Shown here: positions 1 through 8,127 of the stretch, one piece after another
How positions within the stretch are numbered: position 1 is the stretch's first letter
Layout of the letters: each line of letters starts with the position of its first letter
Source: an uncultured Pelagibacteraceae bacterium
GTDB lineage: Bacteria > Pseudomonadota > Alphaproteobacteria > Pelagibacterales > Pelagibacteraceae
Length of the DNA: 64,000 nucleotides
Assembly: GCA_902569405.1 (NCBI GenBank)
Contig: CACFTX010000004.1
Span: forward strand, 55,569-119,568
Direction: 5' to 3'
Notes under the pieces: model-generated
Seen by the model: the letters and a program-made list of their open reading frames with translations, nothing else
Databases searched by the model: none
Told to the model about the DNA's origin: nothing
Made by a program: the position numbers and the translations under genes

Positions 1-268
1 ATTTTACTAATAGTTTGTGTTTTTTATTATTGGTTATTTTTATAATTTTTTTTTTTTTAAATATCTGCACATTTGATCCTAAAGATTTTAATAAAATAAT
101 CATGGTCTGAATATCGTTTGCTCCTAAAGGAACATTTTTTAATGTAATTGTATTTTCAAACAAAATTGAAGAAGCCATTAAAGGCAAAACAGCATTTTTT
201 GCGCCACTACAGTTGATTAAACCTTTAACTCCTTTGGAAGAAGAACCTTTAATCAAAAATTTTTCCAT
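1..268 (-). CDS. murA: UDP-N-acetylglucosamine 1-carboxyvinyltransferase, N-terminal part (runs off window)
   Basis: Partial gene: the ATG is at 268 and the open frame runs off the left edge, giving 89 codons. The visible N-terminus begins MEKFLIKGSS and contains GLINCSGAKNAVLPLMA, the conserved substrate-binding Lys-Asn region (KN of GAKNA) of EPSP-synthase-fold MurA. MurA transfers enolpyruvate from PEP to UDP-GlcNAc, the first committed step of peptidoglycan synthesis in the cytoplasm. The catalytic Cys loop lies outside the window. It starts 4 nt after the dcd stop on the same strand, so the two are probably co-transcribed. The identity rests on the N-terminal motif alone but is quite specific. 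Confidence 0.85.
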   Translation of the reverse strand, partial: MEKFLIKGSSSKGVKGLINCSGAKNAVLPLMASSILFENTITLKNVPLGANDIQTMIILLKSLGSNVQIFKKKKIIKITNNKKHKLLVK

Positions 269-272
269 AAAA

Positions 273-824
273 TTACTTTGATTTAGCAAGTGTTATGCCG
301 CGCTGGTCTTGATATTTTCGTGAACCTTCCGCGTAAGAAATTGCAGGCTCTTCACCTTCAAAAAATAATATTTGAGCAGCACCAGAATTTGCATATAATC
401 TTATTGGAAGATTTGTATGATTTGCAAATTCCATAACTAAATTTCCTCTCCATCCTCCTTCTAGAACACTAGAGGGTGTTCCAAGCCCTGTTCTAGCATA
501 AGTGCTTTTTGCAGTAACTAAACCAGTTATACGTCTTGGCATTTTAAAATATTCCATGCTAGCAGCCAAAGCAAAAGAGTTGGGTGGTATTAAAACAGAT
601 TCTTCACCTTTTACAGTTATAAAACTATCTTCAGTAAAGTTTTTTGGATCACAAACGGCGCCTCTTGCATTGCTAAAAATTTTAAACTCATCACCACAAC
701 GTATATCGTAACCAAAAGTTCCAAGCCCATGACTTATGCCGTTGTGCACTAGCTTATCTACAAATGGATCGATCATTTCTTCTTCTTTAACTATTTTTTT
801 TATCTGTTTGTCATTTAAAATCAT
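273..824 (-). CDS. dcd: dCTP deaminase
   Basis: 183 aa, within the usual size for monofunctional dCTP deaminase, which converts dCTP to dUTP on the route to dTTP. The conserved core is visible: TAKSTYARTGLG (about residues 105-116, with the Ser and Arg that contact substrate), then GGWRGNLVMEFAN (about 123-135), where E132 matches the catalytic Glu of the family, and SGAAQILFF as the trimer-interface strand. The ATG at 824 agrees with the family N-terminus. It sits just upstream of murA, with the small basic genes further upstream on the same strand. A bifunctional dCTP deaminase/dUTPase is possible, since the two cannot be separated by eye. Confidence 0.93.
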   Translation of the reverse strand: MILNDKQIKKIVKEEEMIDPFVDKLVHNGISHGLGTFGYDIRCGDEFKIFSNARGAVCDPKNFTEDSFITVKGEESVLIPPNSFALAASMEYFKMPRRITGLVTAKSTYARTGLGTPSSVLEGGWRGNLVMEFANHTNLPIRLYANSGAAQILFFEGEEPAISYAEGSRKYQDQRGITLAKSK

Positions 825-843
825 TTTATTTATTTTTTTTATC

Positions 844-939
844 TTTAAGTTTTTTTTGAAAATTTTTTCTTTTCTTTAGATTTTTTCTCAAAGCTAGCTC
901 AAGTCTTGAAAGCTTATGCTTTTTTTTATCAATATTCAT
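844..939 (-). CDS. 31-aa basic protein, translationally coupled to the gene before it
   Basis: Short gene: the ATG at 939-937 overlaps the TGA of the preceding 96-aa gene (938-936) as ATGA, and the stop is at 846-844. The product begins MNIDKKKHKLSRLELALRKN and continues Lys/Arg-rich. The pattern (R)LE.ALR.NL..RK resembles very short basic proteins I recall near murA in alphaproteobacteria; that is memory, not a search. The coupled start supports a real gene. Function unknown; size and charge suggest an RNA- or ribosome-binding peptide, but that is only inference. Confidence 0.55.
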
Positions 940-1226
940 TTACCTTTATCTGGATTAGTTATAAAATCTAAAGAAAGTGGTTCATCAACTTTAATTTTGT
1001 TTGAACTCTCTTCTTCTTTTTTATCACCAAATTTTGCTTGTCTTTTTGCTCTTCTTTCAGCTAACTTTTTCTCTCTCTTGGCTTTTTTCTCCATCGCTTT
1101 TGCACCGCGCGTACTTTTAAAATCATAATGAATTCCAAGATAAGACCAAATCCCTTCATAGTTATAAAAGTCTTCATAAATAACTTTGTTATTTTTATCT
1201 AAAATAATTTTTCTATATACTTTCAT
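936..1226 (-). CDS. Conserved-looking hypothetical protein, 96 aa, basic coiled region
   Basis: No known family recognised with confidence. The first 35 residues (MKVYRKIILDKNNKVIYEDF, then YNYEGIW) form a compact, strand-rich segment. It resembles short N-terminal modules I recall in marine phage structural proteins, a weak memory-based likeness. Residues about 40-65 are an Ala/Lys/Arg-rich helix (AMEKKAKREKKLAERRAKRQ), and the C-terminus is acidic to mixed. It ends in an ATGA overlap with the 31-aa gene downstream, so both are probably made from one mRNA that may continue to dcd and murA. The start codon is ATG at 1226. Confidence 0.7.
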   Translation of the reverse strand: MKVYRKIILDKNNKVIYEDFYNYEGIWSYLGIHYDFKSTRGAKAMEKKAKREKKLAERRAKRQAKFGDKKEEESSNKIKVDEPLSLDFITNPDKGK

Positions 1227-1329
1227 GATGAATTTAAAATTTATTCAATATATTATAAAATGATAAAAAATTAAGGCAATTATTTGAAAAATAACATTTT
1301 ATACATCGCTTTATATAAGCAAGTAATTT

Positions 1330-1403
1330 GCCCTCATAGTTAAATGGCATAACGGATCCATGGTAAGGATCAATTTCAAGTTCGATTCTTGATGAGGGCA
1401 CCA
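1330..1403 (+). tRNA. tRNA-Thr (anticodon GGT)
   Basis: Folds as a full cloverleaf. The acceptor is GCCCTCA/TGAGGGC with discriminator A and encoded CCA. The D arm is GTT/AAC with GG in the loop. The anticodon stem is GATCC/GGATC with the 7-base loop ATGGTAA, so the anticodon is GGT (Thr). The T arm is TCAAG/CTTGA with loop TTCGATT. The gene ends 1 nt before the stop of the convergent TVP38-type gene. An intact fold and a CCA tail make this a secure call. Confidence 0.95.
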
Positions 1404-1404
1404 A

Positions 1405-2124
1405 TTAATTTTTATAAAATATTTTTCTAGCTACGATTGATATTAATAAAAACAAAAGAAAACATAAAATTGGAATATAAATTTCTGGTAATAAAATTAA
1501 TTCTATAAAACTTATAGATTGATTGTTTTGTTGAACAACTTTTTCCAAACCGTGCCCTAAAGAAGTAATAATAAATAAAGATGGTAAAATTCCTAAAAAA
1601 GTTCCAAAAAAATAATTTTTCAAACTTACATTAAATATAATTGGCAACAAATTTGCTATAGCAAATGGGATTCCGCCAATAAGCCTGTAAATTAAAAAAA
1701 AATTAAACTCATTTTTTTTAAATTTCTCTTCTAAATTTTCATATTTTTTAGCAAAATTTTTTTTTATAAAATCTTTTAAAAAATAGCTTCCAAATAAATA
1801 TAAAAAAGTGGCTCCAATAGTACACCCTAATGCAACCAAAAATGTACCCCACCATTTTCCAAAAATAAATCCTCCCAATAAAGCAACTGGACTTCCAAAA
1901 CCTAACATGAAAACCCACAATAATGTTAACAAAGTAAAAATTAAGGAAATAAATATTAAATTTTTATTTTTTAAATTAATAAAATAGTCTGTATTTGATT
2001 GAATAAATTTATAATTTGTAATTTCATCAATACTAAAATTTGAAAAAAACCAAAACAAGAAAATGCAAACAACTATTAAATAAGTCATACCTATCAAAAT
2101 TTTAATATTTTTCATTCTTTGCAT
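1405..2124 (-). CDS. TVP38/TMEM64 (DedA-like, SNARE-associated) family membrane protein
   Basis: 239 aa, very hydrophobic, with about five or six membrane segments. The family hallmark is present: GSPVALLGGFIFGKWWGT (about residues 78-95), followed by a G-rich helix (GCTIGATFLYLFGSYF), and a second re-entrant region with RLIGGIPFAIANLLP. TVP38/DedA proteins are inner-membrane proteins proposed to move or scramble lipids or lipid carriers; the substrate here is unknown. Two Met codons lie at the start (MQRM); the first ATG at 2124 is used. The coding strand is minus, divergent from rpmH, with about 60 nt between that probably hold both promoters. Confidence 0.85.
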   Translation of the reverse strand: MQRMKNIKILIGMTYLIVVCIFLFWFFSNFSIDEITNYKFIQSNTDYFINLKNKNLIFISLIFTLLTLLWVFMLGFGSPVALLGGFIFGKWWGTFLVALGCTIGATFLYLFGSYFLKDFIKKNFAKKYENLEEKFKKNEFNFFLIYRLIGGIPFAIANLLPIIFNVSLKNYFFGTFLGILPSLFIITSLGHGLEKVVQQNNQSISFIELILLPEIYIPILCFLLFLLISIVARKIFYKN

Positions 2125-2183
2125 AATTCTATTTTATACACTATAAATACCGAAAATTTTAACAATACAAAAATTAAAGATAT

Positions 2184-2318
2184 ATGAAAAGAACTTGGGC
2201 TCCAAAAAAAAAGAAAAGACGAAGAAAATTAGGTTTTAGAAAAAAAATGTTAACTTTGAAAGGTCGCAAAACCCTTTCAAGAAGAAGAAGAAAAGGTCGT
2301 AAAAAACTCATTCCTTAA
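2184..2318 (+). CDS. rpmH: 50S ribosomal protein L34 (divergent sequence)
   Basis: 44 aa, exactly the normal L34 length. The protein starts MKRTWAPKKKKRRRKLGFRK and ends GRKTLSRRRRKGRKKLIP. Conserved L34 anchors are present: the initial KRT, the GFR..M core and the C-terminal GR..L..RR.KGRK.L. The usual QPS.l.RkR.hGF stretch is replaced by a nearly pure Lys/Arg run, which is unusual. L34 sits on 23S rRNA in the large subunit. It is the first gene of the classic rpmH-rnpA-yidD-yidC cluster, 14 nt ahead of rnpA. An AT-rich TATAAA-like box at about 2142-2148 could be the promoter. Confidence 0.93.
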   Translation: MKRTWAPKKKKRRRKLGFRKKMLTLKGRKTLSRRRRKGRKKLIP

Positions 2319-2332
2319 TAAAGCCAAAGCCA

Positions 2333-2677
2333 ATGAAAATTAAAATTGTTGCTTTAAAAAAAGATGAAGATTTTAAGACATTGTTAAAAGGACAAAAAAT
2401 ATCAAATAAATACTTTATTATGTTTTTTAAAAAATTAAAAAAAAATTCCAATAATTTAAATCTAAGCATTGTTGCTAAGAAAAAAACATTTCCCAAAGCT
2501 ATTGATCGAAATTTTTGCAAAAGACGCATTAAAAATGTTATAAACCAAACAATAAAAAAAATTGCATTAAACTCTAATTATTCATATTTAGTGCTAGCTA
2601 AAGATAATGTTTTAAAAAAAAATTGTTTTGAAGATTTAAAAAAAGCAATGTTTGAAGAATTTAATAAAATTAGATAA
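2333..2677 (+). CDS. rnpA: Ribonuclease P protein component
   Basis: 114 aa. RnpA binds RNase P RNA and helps mature tRNA 5' ends. The diagnostic RNR box is recognisable as AIDRNFCKRRIKNVI (about residues 56-70), preceded by a strand ending in SIVAKKKTFPKA. The N-terminal LKKDEDFKTLL matches the usual LKK..DF.... opening. The RNR Arg-Asn-Arg is degenerate here (RNFCKRR), common in AT-rich genomes. Its TAA overlaps the ATG of yidD as TAATG, so translation is coupled. Position after rpmH confirms the call. Confidence 0.93.
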   Translation: MKIKIVALKKDEDFKTLLKGQKISNKYFIMFFKKLKKNSNNLNLSIVAKKKTFPKAIDRNFCKRRIKNVINQTIKKIALNSNYSYLVLAKDNVLKKNCFEDLKKAMFEEFNKIR

Positions 2678-2916
2678 TGAAAATTGTAACCCACTTATTA
2701 ATTGGAATAATAAAATTATATAAACTATTTATTAGTCCACTTTTTCCTGGCTCATGTAAGTTTGAACCTACTTGTAGTTCTTACTGTATTGATAGTTTAA
2801 AAGCTTATGGACTTATTAAAGGAATTTATAAATCAATTGTAAGAATAGTAAAATGTAATCCTTGGTTTGGTCATGGAGGATACGATCCTGTTAAAAAACA
2901 AGGGGAACTAAAATAA
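2677..2916 (+). CDS. yidD: Membrane protein insertion efficiency factor YidD
   Basis: 79 aa, standard length. The family signature CKFEPTCSSYCIDSLKAYG, then RIVKCNPWFGHGGYDPVKK, is complete, including the conserved Cys residues and GG.DPV. A short amphipathic or hydrophobic N-terminal helix (LLIGIIKLYKLFISPLF) probably lies along the membrane. YidD helps YidC insert inner-membrane proteins. It overlaps rnpA by 1 nt and is followed after 1 nt by yidC. Confidence 0.96.
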   Translation: MKIVTHLLIGIIKLYKLFISPLFPGSCKFEPTCSSYCIDSLKAYGLIKGIYKSIVRIVKCNPWFGHGGYDPVKKQGELK

Positions 2917-2917
2917 G

Positions 2918-4600
2918 ATGGAACTTAAAAATATAATAGCTGCAGTTACATTGTCTTTAGCAATAATAGTGCTGTATTCTTTATTTTTTCAACCTTCTCC
3001 TGAAGAAATGAAAAAAGTAAGAGCAGAAAAAGAAAAGAAAGAATTAATTGAAAATTCTGAAACACCAAGCTTAGAAGGAACAGAAAATTTTTCTAAAATA
3101 TCTAGAAAAGATGCACTAAACGAAAACAAAAGAATTTTTTTTGAAAATAAAAACATCTTTGGTTCAATTTCACTAAAAGGAGCTTCGATTGATGATTTAA
3201 TTTTTAAAAACTATAAAATAAGTTTAAACAAAAAAGAAAATGTGGTTCTTTTAAATCCTAAAAGTATAAAAAATGGATATTCAATTGAAAGTGGCTTCGT
3301 TACAAATTCAAAAAATATTCAGGTGCCTAATTCTTCAACGGAATGGAAAGTTTCGGGAAATAATAAATTAACAAATAAAAACTCTGTCAAATTATTCTGG
3401 AAAAATGACCAGGGAATTACATTTGAAAAAAATATTAGTCTTGATGATCAATTTTTGTTTACTGTTAGAGAAAAAGTTATTAATTCATCAGACAAAACTT
3501 ACAATTTTTATTCTTATGGTCAAATAATTCGTAACCAAAAACCACAAATTTCTGGTTTTTATATTCTTCACGAAGGTCCAATTGCAACTCTCGATGATGA
3601 ATTAATCGAAGAAGATTATGATGATATTAAAGAAGAAAAATTTTCGAAAACTGCCTCCAAAGGATGGCTTGGAATTGGAGATAAATATTGGATCACAAGT
3701 ATAGTTCCTCCAAGAAACAAGGATTTTAAAACAACTTTTGATTATAAAAATAAATTCAGAATAAATTATATATCTTCTGAAGGAATTGAAGCAGGACCTA
3801 ATGATACTATTGAAGAAGAAATTCAAATTATTGTTGCGGCTAAAAGAGTTAAAACAATTGATGGTTATGCAAAAAATCTTAACATTGATAAATTTGACTT
3901 AGCGATTGATTGGGGAGTTATGTATTTTTTAACCAAACCATTATTCTTTGCAATTGATTATTTCTTTAAATTACTTGGTAATTATGGTTTAGCAATTATA
4001 GCTGTAACTATTTGTATTAGGCTAATATTTTTTCCACTTGCTAACTTCTCGTTTAAGTCAATGGGAAAGATGAAACTTCTTCAGCCAGAAATGGCAAGAT
4101 TAAAAGAACTTCATAAAGATGACAAAATGAAATTACAACAAGAAATGATGGCACTATACAAAAGAGAAGGTGTAAATCCTATGAGTGGTTGCTTGCCAAT
4201 ACTTGTACAAATACCAGTTTTCTTTGCATTGTATAAAGTTTTATTTGTAACAATCGAGATGAGGCACATGCCTTTTTATGGTTGGATTAAAGATTTGTCC
4301 GACAAAGACCCTACTTCTATTTTTAATCTTTTTGGTTTAATCCCTTGGGACCCACCATCATTCTTAATTATCGGTGCTTGGCCAGTTGCAATGGGTATCA
4401 GCATGTATATTCAGCAAAAACTCAATCCAGCACCACCAGATCCTGTGCAAGCAAAAATCTTTATGTTCTTTCCTCTTTTCTTAACAGTCATACTTGCACC
4501 TTTTCCAGCTGGATTAGTGATCTATTGGACTTTTAATAATATTTTTACACTTATTCAACAATATTACATACAAAGAAAAACGACTGTTAAAACAAAGTAG
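2918..4600 (+). CDS. yidC: Membrane protein insertase YidC
   Basis: 560 aa, the typical length of a Gram-negative YidC. It has an N-terminal signal anchor (about residues 5-24), then a large periplasmic domain rich in Lys/Asn (about 25-340), and a C-terminal five-helix insertase core. The core carries the cytoplasmic hairpin with MGKMKLLQPEMARLKELH and the conserved GCLPILVQIPVFFALYKVL helix. It inserts proteins on its own or with SecYEG. It starts 1 nt after yidD stops, and its TAG is immediately followed by the ATG of argB. The GTPase gene ysxC/engB, which often sits between yidC and argB in alphaproteobacteria, is not here. Confidence 0.97.
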   Translation: MELKNIIAAVTLSLAIIVLYSLFFQPSPEEMKKVRAEKEKKELIENSETPSLEGTENFSKISRKDALNENKRIFFENKNIFGSISLKGASIDDLIFKNYKISLNKKENVVLLNPKSIKNGYSIESGFVTNSKNIQVPNSSTEWKVSGNNKLTNKNSVKLFWKNDQGITFEKNISLDDQFLFTVREKVINSSDKTYNFYSYGQIIRNQKPQISGFYILHEGPIATLDDELIEEDYDDIKEEKFSKTASKGWLGIGDKYWITSIVPPRNKDFKTTFDYKNKFRINYISSEGIEAGPNDTIEEEIQIIVAAKRVKTIDGYAKNLNIDKFDLAIDWGVMYFLTKPLFFAIDYFFKLLGNYGLAIIAVTICIRLIFFPLANFSFKSMGKMKLLQPEMARLKELHKDDKMKLQQEMMALYKREGVNPMSGCLPILVQIPVFFALYKVLFVTIEMRHMPFYGWIKDLSDKDPTSIFNLFGLIPWDPPSFLIIGAWPVAMGISMYIQQKLNPAPPDPVQAKIFMFFPLFLTVILAPFPAGLVIYWTFNNIFTLIQQYYIQRKTTVKTK

Positions 4601-5464
4601 ATGTCACCAGTTAAAGAAGAAGAGTTAAAAAATATATTACCTAGTAATGGTCCTTCTATTGAAGAAGTTAAAAAATACATAGATAAATATCACGAAGAAA
4701 AAATTTTAATAAAATGTGGAGGAAGCGTTTTAATTGATCCTAATCTTTTTAATCTTTTTATTTCTGATATAGCAATTATCAAAAAACTTGGAATAACTCC
4801 TACAATTGTGCATGGAGGAGGAAAAAGAATTAATGAAAAATTAAAAAAATTAAATATAGAAAGTACTTTTATCAAAGGTTTAAGAGTTACAAACAAAGAT
4901 ACCATAAAAGTCGTTGAAGATGTTTTGGTTAATTTTAATAAAGAAATTGTAAATGCTTTAAAAAAAAATGCATGTGATGCTAAGTCAATTACAACAAAAG
5001 AAAATAGTATAATTTTTGTTAAACCTGAAAAAAAAGAATTAGAATTTGTTGGAATACCTACTGAAATTAAAATAAATGTTTTAAATGAAATCATTAAAAA
5101 CAAAATTATACCAGTAATAGCTCCTGTGGGATTAATGAATAAAAAAGTTTATAACATTAATGCCGATGTATGTAGTGGATCTCTGGCTAAAAATCTTAAA
5201 TCAAGAAGATTATTGCTTATGACTGATGTTGAGGGAGTATTAGATAAAAATAAAAATTTAATTTCTGAAATAAATTCTTCAGTTGCAGAAAAAATGTTAA
5301 ATGAAGGTGATATTTCTGGAGGCATGATTCCAAAAATAAATACTTGCCTAGATGCAGTAAACAATGGTGTTACTGGCGTAGTAATCGTTGATGGCAGAAA
5401 ACCTCATTCAATTTTATTTGAATTATTTTCTGATAAAGGTGCTGGAACATTAATCAGAAAATGA
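4601..5464 (+). CDS. argB: Acetylglutamate kinase
   Basis: 287 aa amino-acid kinase. It phosphorylates N-acetyl-L-glutamate, the second step of arginine synthesis. Visible motifs are ILIKCGGSVL (about residues 35-44, phosphate-binding Lys and Gly pair), VHGGGKRI (70-77), the NADVCSGSLAK segment, MTDVEGVLD and a C-terminal GISGGM-like DISGGMIPK. About 33 residues precede the first strand. Arginine-inhibited hexameric enzymes carry an N-terminal helix there, so feedback inhibition is plausible but inferred. The ATG directly abuts the yidC TAG, and the TGA overlaps the next ATG as ATGA. Confidence 0.95.
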   Translation: MSPVKEEELKNILPSNGPSIEEVKKYIDKYHEEKILIKCGGSVLIDPNLFNLFISDIAIIKKLGITPTIVHGGGKRINEKLKKLNIESTFIKGLRVTNKDTIKVVEDVLVNFNKEIVNALKKNACDAKSITTKENSIIFVKPEKKELEFVGIPTEIKINVLNEIIKNKIIPVIAPVGLMNKKVYNINADVCSGSLAKNLKSRRLLLMTDVEGVLDKNKNLISEINSSVAEKMLNEGDISGGMIPKINTCLDAVNNGVTGVVIVDGRKPHSILFELFSDKGAGTLIRK

Positions 5465-6132
5465 AAGAACTTAAAAATATAAAAAATATTCTATTTGATT
5501 TAGATGGAGTATTATACAGTGATTTAGAAGCTGTATTTGGACAAGTAAGTAAACGTATGACTGAATATATTTCAAATAAATTAAATTTAGATCTAAAAAA
5601 AGCAAAAGAATTACAAACTAATTATTTTCACAAATATAACACCAGCTTAAATGGTTTAATGATACATCATAATATTGAACCTGAAGATTTTTTAAAATAT
5701 GTACATGACATTGATTTATCTTTTATGTCAACGGATACTGTTTTAAGAAATGAACTTAAAAATTTAAATTTAAAAAAATTTATTTTTACCAATGGTAGTA
5801 AAGATCATGCAAATAACATTACAACACATTTAGGTATTAACGACTTGTTTGATGGTTTGTTTGACATTGTAGATTCGGAGTTTAGCCCAAAACCAACCGC
5901 TAAAGCTTTTGATTTAATGATAAAAAAATTTAAAATCAATCCTAAAGAAACTCTTTATATAGAAGATATTGCAAAAAATTTATCTATAGGAAAAGAAAGA
6001 GGCACAATTACTGCTTGGCTAATAAATGACGAATATTGGGGAAAAAAAGAATCAGACAAAGATTTCATAGATTTTAAAGTTGAAAACCTCTCTTTATTTC
6101 TTAAAGAAATTAGGCTATTACAAAACTCATAA
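5461..6132 (+). CDS. HAD-family hydrolase, pyrimidine 5'-nucleotidase type
   Basis: 223 aa HAD phosphatase, subfamily IA. Motif I is FDLDGVLYS (residues 12-20, with nucleophile D13 and acid/base D15), motif II is FTNGSKDHA, the conserved Lys is in SPKPTAKAF, and motif III is LYIEDIAKNL. The layout resembles the Sdt1-like pyrimidine 5'-nucleotidases that are often next to argB/dapD in alphaproteobacteria. The likely reaction is dephosphorylation of pyrimidine nucleotides or related metabolites; the substrate cannot be read from sequence. ATGA overlap with argB; dapD follows after 5 nt. Confidence 0.85.
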   Translation: MKELKNIKNILFDLDGVLYSDLEAVFGQVSKRMTEYISNKLNLDLKKAKELQTNYFHKYNTSLNGLMIHHNIEPEDFLKYVHDIDLSFMSTDTVLRNELKNLNLKKFIFTNGSKDHANNITTHLGINDLFDGLFDIVDSEFSPKPTAKAFDLMIKKFKINPKETLYIEDIAKNLSIGKERGTITAWLINDEYWGKKESDKDFIDFKVENLSLFLKEIRLLQNS

Positions 6133-6137
6133 AGCTT

Positions 6138-6965
6138 ATGAGTATAGAAAAAATTATAAATTCAGCTTGGGATGAAAAAGATAAAGTAAACCCTAATTCA
6201 GATAAAAGCTTAAAAGACGCTATCAATCAAATAATCACTGATTTAGATAATGGAAAAGTGAGAGTTGCAGAAAAAATTAAAGGTGAATGGATAACTCATC
6301 AATATATTAAAAAAGCTATTATGCTTAGCTTTAGAATTTATCCGATGGAAAATTTAAACGGACCGTACAGCAGCTGGTATGATAAATCACATTTGTTAAA
6401 AGGTAAAACTGCTGGTTGGACAAAACAAGATCATGAAAAAGCAGGATTTAGAATGGTGCCAAATTCTCCTGTTAGAAAAGGTTCTTATGTTGGAAAGAAC
6501 GCAGTTTTAATGCCGTGTTATGTCAATATTGGAGCTTATATTGATGACGGAACAATGATAGATACTTTTGCAAGAGCAGGTAGCTGCTGTCAAATTGGAA
6601 AAAATTGTCATATTTCTGCAGGTTCTGGTGTTGGTGGAGTTCTTGAACCAGCACAAGCATTACCTACTATCATAGAAGACAATGTTTTTTTAGGAGCAAT
6701 GTCAGAAGTGGTTGAAGGTGTGATTGTTGGCGAAGGATCAGTTTTAAGTATGGGGATGTATATTGGACAGTCAACAAAAATTGTAAATAGAGAAACTAGA
6801 GAAATAACTTATGGAAAAATTCCTCCCTACTCAGTTGTTGTTCCTGGATCTCTTCCAGATAAAAAAAATACATCCGCACCTTCATTGTATTGTGCGGTAA
6901 TCATTAAACAAGTAGATGAAAAAACAAGATCCAAAACATCTATTAATGATTTATTAAGAGAATAG
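6138..6965 (+). CDS. dapD: 2,3,4,5-tetrahydropyridine-2,6-dicarboxylate N-succinyltransferase
   Basis: 275 aa, the normal DapD length. An N-terminal helical domain (about 1-100) leads into a left-handed beta-helix of hexapeptide repeats, seen in PCYVNIGAYIDDGTMID, GKNCHISAGSGVGGVLEP and IEDNVFLGAMSEVVEGVIVG. It transfers succinyl from succinyl-CoA in the lysine/diaminopimelate pathway. dapE, the enzyme that later removes the succinyl group, follows 4 nt downstream. Together they establish the succinylase variant of the DAP route. Confidence 0.97.
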   Translation: MSIEKIINSAWDEKDKVNPNSDKSLKDAINQIITDLDNGKVRVAEKIKGEWITHQYIKKAIMLSFRIYPMENLNGPYSSWYDKSHLLKGKTAGWTKQDHEKAGFRMVPNSPVRKGSYVGKNAVLMPCYVNIGAYIDDGTMIDTFARAGSCCQIGKNCHISAGSGVGGVLEPAQALPTIIEDNVFLGAMSEVVEGVIVGEGSVLSMGMYIGQSTKIVNRETREITYGKIPPYSVVVPGSLPDKKNTSAPSLYCAVIIKQVDEKTRSKTSINDLLRE

Positions 6966-6969
6966 ATTA

Positions 6970-8127
6970 ATGAAAAAATTTGATGAATTATTATTAGCCA
7001 AAGAGCTGATACGGTTTCCCACTATTACTCCTACGGATGCCGGGATTATGAAATATTTAGAAAAAAAACTTAGATATTTAGGCTTTAAAACTAAAATTCT
7101 TGAATTTAAAGATAAAAATATCAAACCTGTAAAAAATCTCTACGCAAGACTTGGTAAAAAAAGTCCTAACTTTTGTTATGCTGGACACTTAGATGTTGTA
7201 CCACCAGGCAATTTAAAAGATTGGACTACAAATCCATTTAAACCTTCAATTAAAAAAGGCCATTTGATTGGTAGAGGAGCAAATGATATGAAAAGTTCAA
7301 TTGCTTCATTTATCTCGGCTATAAGCATCTTTATAATTAAAAAAAAAAAAATTAATGGTTCAATCAGCCTTTTAATCACTGGAGATGAAGAAGGAATAGC
7401 AATTAATGGAACCAGAAAAGTCGTAGAATATTTAAAAAGGAAAAAGGAAAAAATTGATTTTTGTTTAATCGGAGAACCAACTAACCCTAATAAGTTAGGT
7501 GAAATGATTAAAATTGGTCGAAGAGGCTCAATTACAGCTCACCTTAAAATCTTTGGTACCCAAGGTCACGTTGCTTATCCACATAAAGCAAACAACCCTT
7601 CAAATTGCATAATTAAAATTTTAAATAAACTTAAAGAAATAAGGTTTGATAAAGGAACAAAAAATTTTCAAAAAACAAACTTAGAAATTACAAAAATCAA
7701 TATTGAAAATGATGCTGACAATGTTATTCCAGGATCAGCCCAAGCAAGTTTTAATATCAGATTTAATAACAAACACTCATCTTTTACCCTCAAAAAAAAA
7801 CTAAACTCAATATTTAAAGCACAGACTAAGAAAAATAAGTGTAGATTTTCAATTAACTATATGGTGTCAGGAGAAGCATTTTTGATGAAACCAAACAAAA
7901 CAGCTTTTATGATAAAAAATATAATTTCCAATATTACTAAGGTAAAAACTATATTTTCCACTAGCGGAGGAACTTCTGATGCAAGATTTATAAAAAAAAT
8001 ATCTCCTTGCCTTGAATTTGGTTTAGTCGGAAAAACTATGCATAAAGTTGATGAAACAGTTTCTATATCAGATTTGAAAAAACTAACAAAAATATATCTA
8101 AAAATACTAGAAAATTATTTTAAGTGA
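6970..8127 (+). CDS. dapE: Succinyl-diaminopimelate desuccinylase
   Basis: 385 aa M20 metallopeptidase-fold enzyme. Zinc-site motifs are visible: YAGHLDVVPPG (H73, D75), GRGANDMKSSIA (bridging Asp), TGDEEG (general-base Glu and Glu ligand), GEPT and a C-terminal MHKVDE His. A central dimerisation domain interrupts the catalytic domain at about residues 180-295 (GTQGHVAYPHKANNP begins it). It hydrolyses N-succinyl-LL-DAP to LL-DAP and succinate. Its TGA overlaps the GTG start of the next gene as GTGA. Confidence 0.95.
   Translation: MKKFDELLLAKELIRFPTITPTDAGIMKYLEKKLRYLGFKTKILEFKDKNIKPVKNLYARLGKKSPNFCYAGHLDVVPPGNLKDWTTNPFKPSIKKGHLIGRGANDMKSSIASFISAISIFIIKKKKINGSISLLITGDEEGIAINGTRKVVEYLKRKKEKIDFCLIGEPTNPNKLGEMIKIGRRGSITAHLKIFGTQGHVAYPHKANNPSNCIIKILNKLKEIRFDKGTKNFQKTNLEITKINIENDADNVIPGSAQASFNIRFNNKHSSFTLKKKLNSIFKAQTKKNKCRFSINYMVSGEAFLMKPNKTAFMIKNIISNITKVKTIFSTSGGTSDARFIKKISPCLEFGLVGKTMHKVDETVSISDLKKLTKIYLKILENYFK

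Noticed and set aside
4345..4536. Open frame on + strand inside yidC
   Set aside because: Lies in another frame wholly within a well-supported gene; composition is that of a shadow frame.
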